From contig SCPD01000016.1 in assembly GCA_005502925.1 (NCBI GenBank), positions 62,001 through 126,000 on the forward strand: a stretch of DNA of 64,000 nt. Reading direction: 5' to 3'. Source of the stretch: Rhizobiales bacterium Y(2018) (GTDB taxonomy: Bacteria > Pseudomonadota > Alphaproteobacteria > Rhizobiales > Aestuariivirgaceae). The translations under genes and the position numbers were made by a program. The notes under the pieces were generated by a model. The model had not been told where the DNA came from. It saw nothing but the letters and a program-made list of their open reading frames with translations, and did not search any database. This document shows positions 62,051-64,000 of this stretch, one piece after another. Within the stretch, counting starts at the first letter, position 1. Each line of letters starts with the position of its first letter.

Positions 62051-63631
62051 CTAAAAGTCCGTCGGGGCGCCGCCTTCACGCTTGCGGCGCTCCACGAACT
62101 CATCGAGCTCGGCGCGGATCGCCTGATCCATGGCGGGCTCCTTGTAGTCGGCGAGCGCCTGCTTATAGACCTGGTTGGCCTTCTGCCAGGCTTCCGGCTT
62201 GCCGGCGGCGAGCCATTGCTGATTGTTGCGCCAGTCGGAAATCATCGGCGCATAGAAGGCGGTCTCGTAGCGCGCCAGCGTATGGGCGGCGCCGAAGAAA
62301 TGGCCGCCCGGCCCCACTTCGCGCATGGCCTCGATGCCGAGCGCATCAGTATCGGTCGCCAAAGGCTGGAGGAATTCCATCACCATCTGGATCAGGTCGC
62401 AATCGAGCACGAACTTCTCGAAGCTGGCGACGAGCCCGCCTTCGAGCCAGCCGGCGCCATGCATGATGAGATTGCCGCCGCCCATGGTAACGCCCCACAG
62501 CGAGAAGACGCTTTCATAAGCGGCCTGGGCGTCGACCGCATTGGCGGCGCAGGTATTCGAGGTGCGGTACGGCACTTTGTAGCGGCGCGCCATCTGGCCG
62601 CCGACGATGCAGGCCTTCATGTATTCGGGCGTGCCGAAGGCTGGCGCCCCCGACTTCATATCGACATTCGAGGTGAAGCCGCCATAGATGAAAGGTGAGC
62701 CCTTGCGCACCAGCTGGGTGAAGGCCATGCCGGCCAGCGCCTCGGCATTCTGTTCGACGATGGCGCCCGCGACCGTGACCGGCGCCATGGCGCCCGCCAG
62801 CGTGAAGGGCGTCACGCAGACGATCTGGTTCAAGGCCGACATTTCCATGATGCCGCGCAGCATCGGCGCGTCGAGCTTCAGGGGCGAGTTGGTGTTGATG
62901 ATGGTAAAGAGCGACGGCTCACGCGTGAGCTGCTCAGGCGTAATGCCGCGGGCGATGCGGGCGATCTCGATGCCGTCGCGGATGCGCTCCTCGCCCAGCG
63001 AATAAGCGTGGAAGGGCTTGTCGGTCAGCACCGCCATGTCGCGCAAGGCTTCGAGATGGCGGATCGAGGCATGCAGGTCGATCGGCTCGACCGGGTAGCC
63101 CGAGATGAAGCCGATACAGTTGAAATACTGCGCGAGCTTCAGGAAGTTCTTGTAATCGGCATGGTTGCCGGAACGCCGGCCATTGTCGATATCGGCGCTG
63201 TTGGGTGGACTGCCGACGGTGCCGAAGGTCATCATCGGCCCGCCGACCTTGAAGCTGTTCGCCGGATTGCGGGCATGGAAGGTGAAATCCTGGGGTGCCG
63301 AGGCGATCAATTCCTCGACCATGGCGCGGTCGAAGCGCACCCGCTCGCCCTCGATCCTGGCGCCGGCCTTTTGCAGCAGGTCGCGGGCCTCGGGCAGCAT
63401 GAAATCCATGCCGATCTCTTCGAGAACGGTGAGGGAAGCCTGGTGGATGGACTCGACCTCGTCGGCGGAGATGATCTCCATCGCCGGGAAAAGCCGCTTC
63501 ACCTTGCGGCGCGGCAATTGCGCGATGCCACGCGCCTGCGGGGCCGCATCCCCGCCGCGGCGGCCTTCGCGGCGGCGGCGGTGATGGCCGGTGGTTTCGA
63601 TCGATGTCTCGGATGTCGGTTGTTCGGTCAT
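62051..63631 (-). CDS. MttB-family corrinoid-dependent methyltransferase, non-pyrrolysine, copy 2
   Basis: 526 residues, clear paralogue of copy 1 (shared KACIVGGQMARRYKVPYRTS, EVGPGGHFFGAAHT, C-terminal EGGAPTDF versus EGGEKTDF). No in-frame TAG is present. The N-terminal tail is strongly basic (HHRRRREGRRGGD), followed by QARGIAQLPRRKVK, sharing HH, arginine run and IAQLP with copy 1. It should demethylate a quaternary amine, perhaps with a different substrate from copy 1. It lies 4 bp downstream of a truncated LysR gene and may be co-transcribed with it. Confidence 0.87.
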   Translation of the reverse strand: MTEQPTSETSIETTGHHRRRREGRRGGDAAPQARGIAQLPRRKVKRLFPAMEIISADEVESIHQASLTVLEEIGMDFMLPEARDLLQKAGARIEGERVRFDRAMVEELIASAPQDFTFHARNPANSFKVGGPMMTFGTVGSPPNSADIDNGRRSGNHADYKNFLKLAQYFNCIGFISGYPVEPIDLHASIRHLEALRDMAVLTDKPFHAYSLGEERIRDGIEIARIARGITPEQLTREPSLFTIINTNSPLKLDAPMLRGIMEMSALNQIVCVTPFTLAGAMAPVTVAGAIVEQNAEALAGMAFTQLVRKGSPFIYGGFTSNVDMKSGAPAFGTPEYMKACIVGGQMARRYKVPYRTSNTCAANAVDAQAAYESVFSLWGVTMGGGNLIMHGAGWLEGGLVASFEKFVLDCDLIQMVMEFLQPLATDTDALGIEAMREVGPGGHFFGAAHTLARYETAFYAPMISDWRNNQQWLAAGKPEAWQKANQVYKQALADYKEPAMDQAIRAELDEFVERRKREGGAPTDF

Positions 63632-63635
63632 GGGT

Positions 63636-64000
63636 CTACCGGTAAGCGGCGAGGTTGGGATCGGCAGCGACCTGCTTCAGCAGCCAGTCCTCGAAACGTT
63701 TGATCTTGGGCTTGAGCTTATCCTCGGGCTTGCAGGCGAACTGCCAGCGATGGCGGTGCGGCACGAGGAGCGGGAAAGGCTGGACGAGCCTGCCCATGCG
63801 GATCTCATCGGTGGCGAAAGGACCGATGGTCATGGCGAGGCCGCGCCCGTCGATGGCCGCCTCCTGCGCCAATATATAACTGTCGAAAGCGAGGCGGTCG
63901 GAGAGTTCGATATTTTTCACCCCTGCCCCTTCGAGCCACAGCCGCCAGTCCTCCTCGGCGGTGTAGACATAAAGCAGCTTGTGCTTTTTGAGGTCGGATG
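63636..64000 (-). CDS. LysR-family regulator (GcvA-like), C-terminal part only
   Basis: The frame enters from the right edge and ends at TAG 63636, giving 120 codons. SDRLAFDSYILAQEAAIDGR ... LLVPHRHRWQFAC and the ending FEDWLLKQV are typical of GcvA-type LysR effector domains. The DNA-binding N terminus lies outside the window. It is directly upstream of mttB copy 2 and may regulate methylated-amine use. Confidence 0.82.
   Translation of the reverse strand, partial: SDLKKHKLLYVYTAEEDWRLWLEGAGVKNIELSDRLAFDSYILAQEAAIDGRGLAMTIGPFATDEIRMGRLVQPFPLLVPHRHRWQFACKPEDKLKPKIKRFEDWLLKQVAADPNLAAYR

Noticed and set aside
58491-63631. Pyrrolysine-type MttB
   Set aside because: Neither mttB frame contains an internal amber codon, and no pyl genes are present in the window.

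Overview
The window is about 64 kb of GC-rich, densely coded DNA, and everything points to an alphaproteobacterium of the Hyphomicrobiales (Rhizobiales) type. The evidence is the gene families (GlxB/GlnT-type methylamine genes, TadE/TadG pseudopilins, a PhnWAY phosphonate pathway, non-pyrrolysine MttB proteins, many ABC importers), the frequent ATGA overlaps between genes, and palindromic intergenic elements of the rhizobial RIME/REP style. The genus cannot be fixed from sequence alone. I see no tRNA, rRNA, CRISPR array, phage or insertion sequence. Only one gap between genes exceeds 300 bases (21271-21597). It holds palindromes and a terminator.

Layout. 1-3351 (minus): the start of a GlxB/MgsA-like glutamine amidotransferase, a GlnT/GmaS-like glutamine synthetase and a sarcosine-oxidase-like flavoprotein, facing a GntR/FadR regulator. 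This looks like part of an N-methylglutamate-type methylated-amine pathway. 4299-8369: an EamA transporter, a PhyH dioxygenase, a J-domain protein, a metallo-beta-lactamase-fold hydrolase and a nitrilase-family amidase. 8440-16042: a LysR regulator facing phnW-phnA-phnY (2-aminoethylphosphonate to acetate and phosphate), then an NptA/PhoU-like transporter and a class III phosphodiesterase. 16051-18151: three orphan Tad pseudopilin-type genes. 18301-22767: a spermidine/putrescine-type ABC importer. 22939-25418: pssA overlapping a phosphoethanolamine-transferase-like gene. 25566-27672: small genes, including a TetR regulator overlapping a zinc-cysteine GFA-like protein.

27754-32366 is a corrinoid C1 operon: class III CoA-transferase, PF13769 protein, methyltetrahydrofolate:corrinoid methyltransferase and ASKHA/ferredoxin activator. 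32363-40033 is an AraC regulator and PhyH gene followed by a ribose-type ABC importer with kinase, pyranase and a PanB-like protein. 40011-43429 has a second PhyH gene next to a LysR regulator, an AraC-GyrI regulator and a hydrolase. 43422-58348 is a large amino-acid or compatible-solute catabolic region: aspartase-like lyase, class III aminotransferase, succinate-semialdehyde-type dehydrogenase with a divergent Lrp regulator, FAH-type hydratase, Ldh-type dehydrogenase, an Ehu-like ABC importer, a LysR regulator, a metal-site-deficient M24 (DoeA/creatinase-like) enzyme, an M20 amidohydrolase and two EutA-like proteins. The architecture recalls ectoine degradation but is not the standard set.

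58491-64000 contains two paralogous non-pyrrolysine MttB methyltransferases, one at the end of an overlapping hxlR-psuG-mttB operon, plus an FMN reductase and a truncated LysR gene. The strongest unexplained pattern is that both MttB proteins (at the N terminus), the methyltetrahydrofolate methyltransferase and the ASKHA activator (both at the C terminus) carry short arginine-rich tails. This suggests a shared docking or assembly tag for an aerobic quaternary-amine demethylation system whose corrinoid protein is not encoded in this window.
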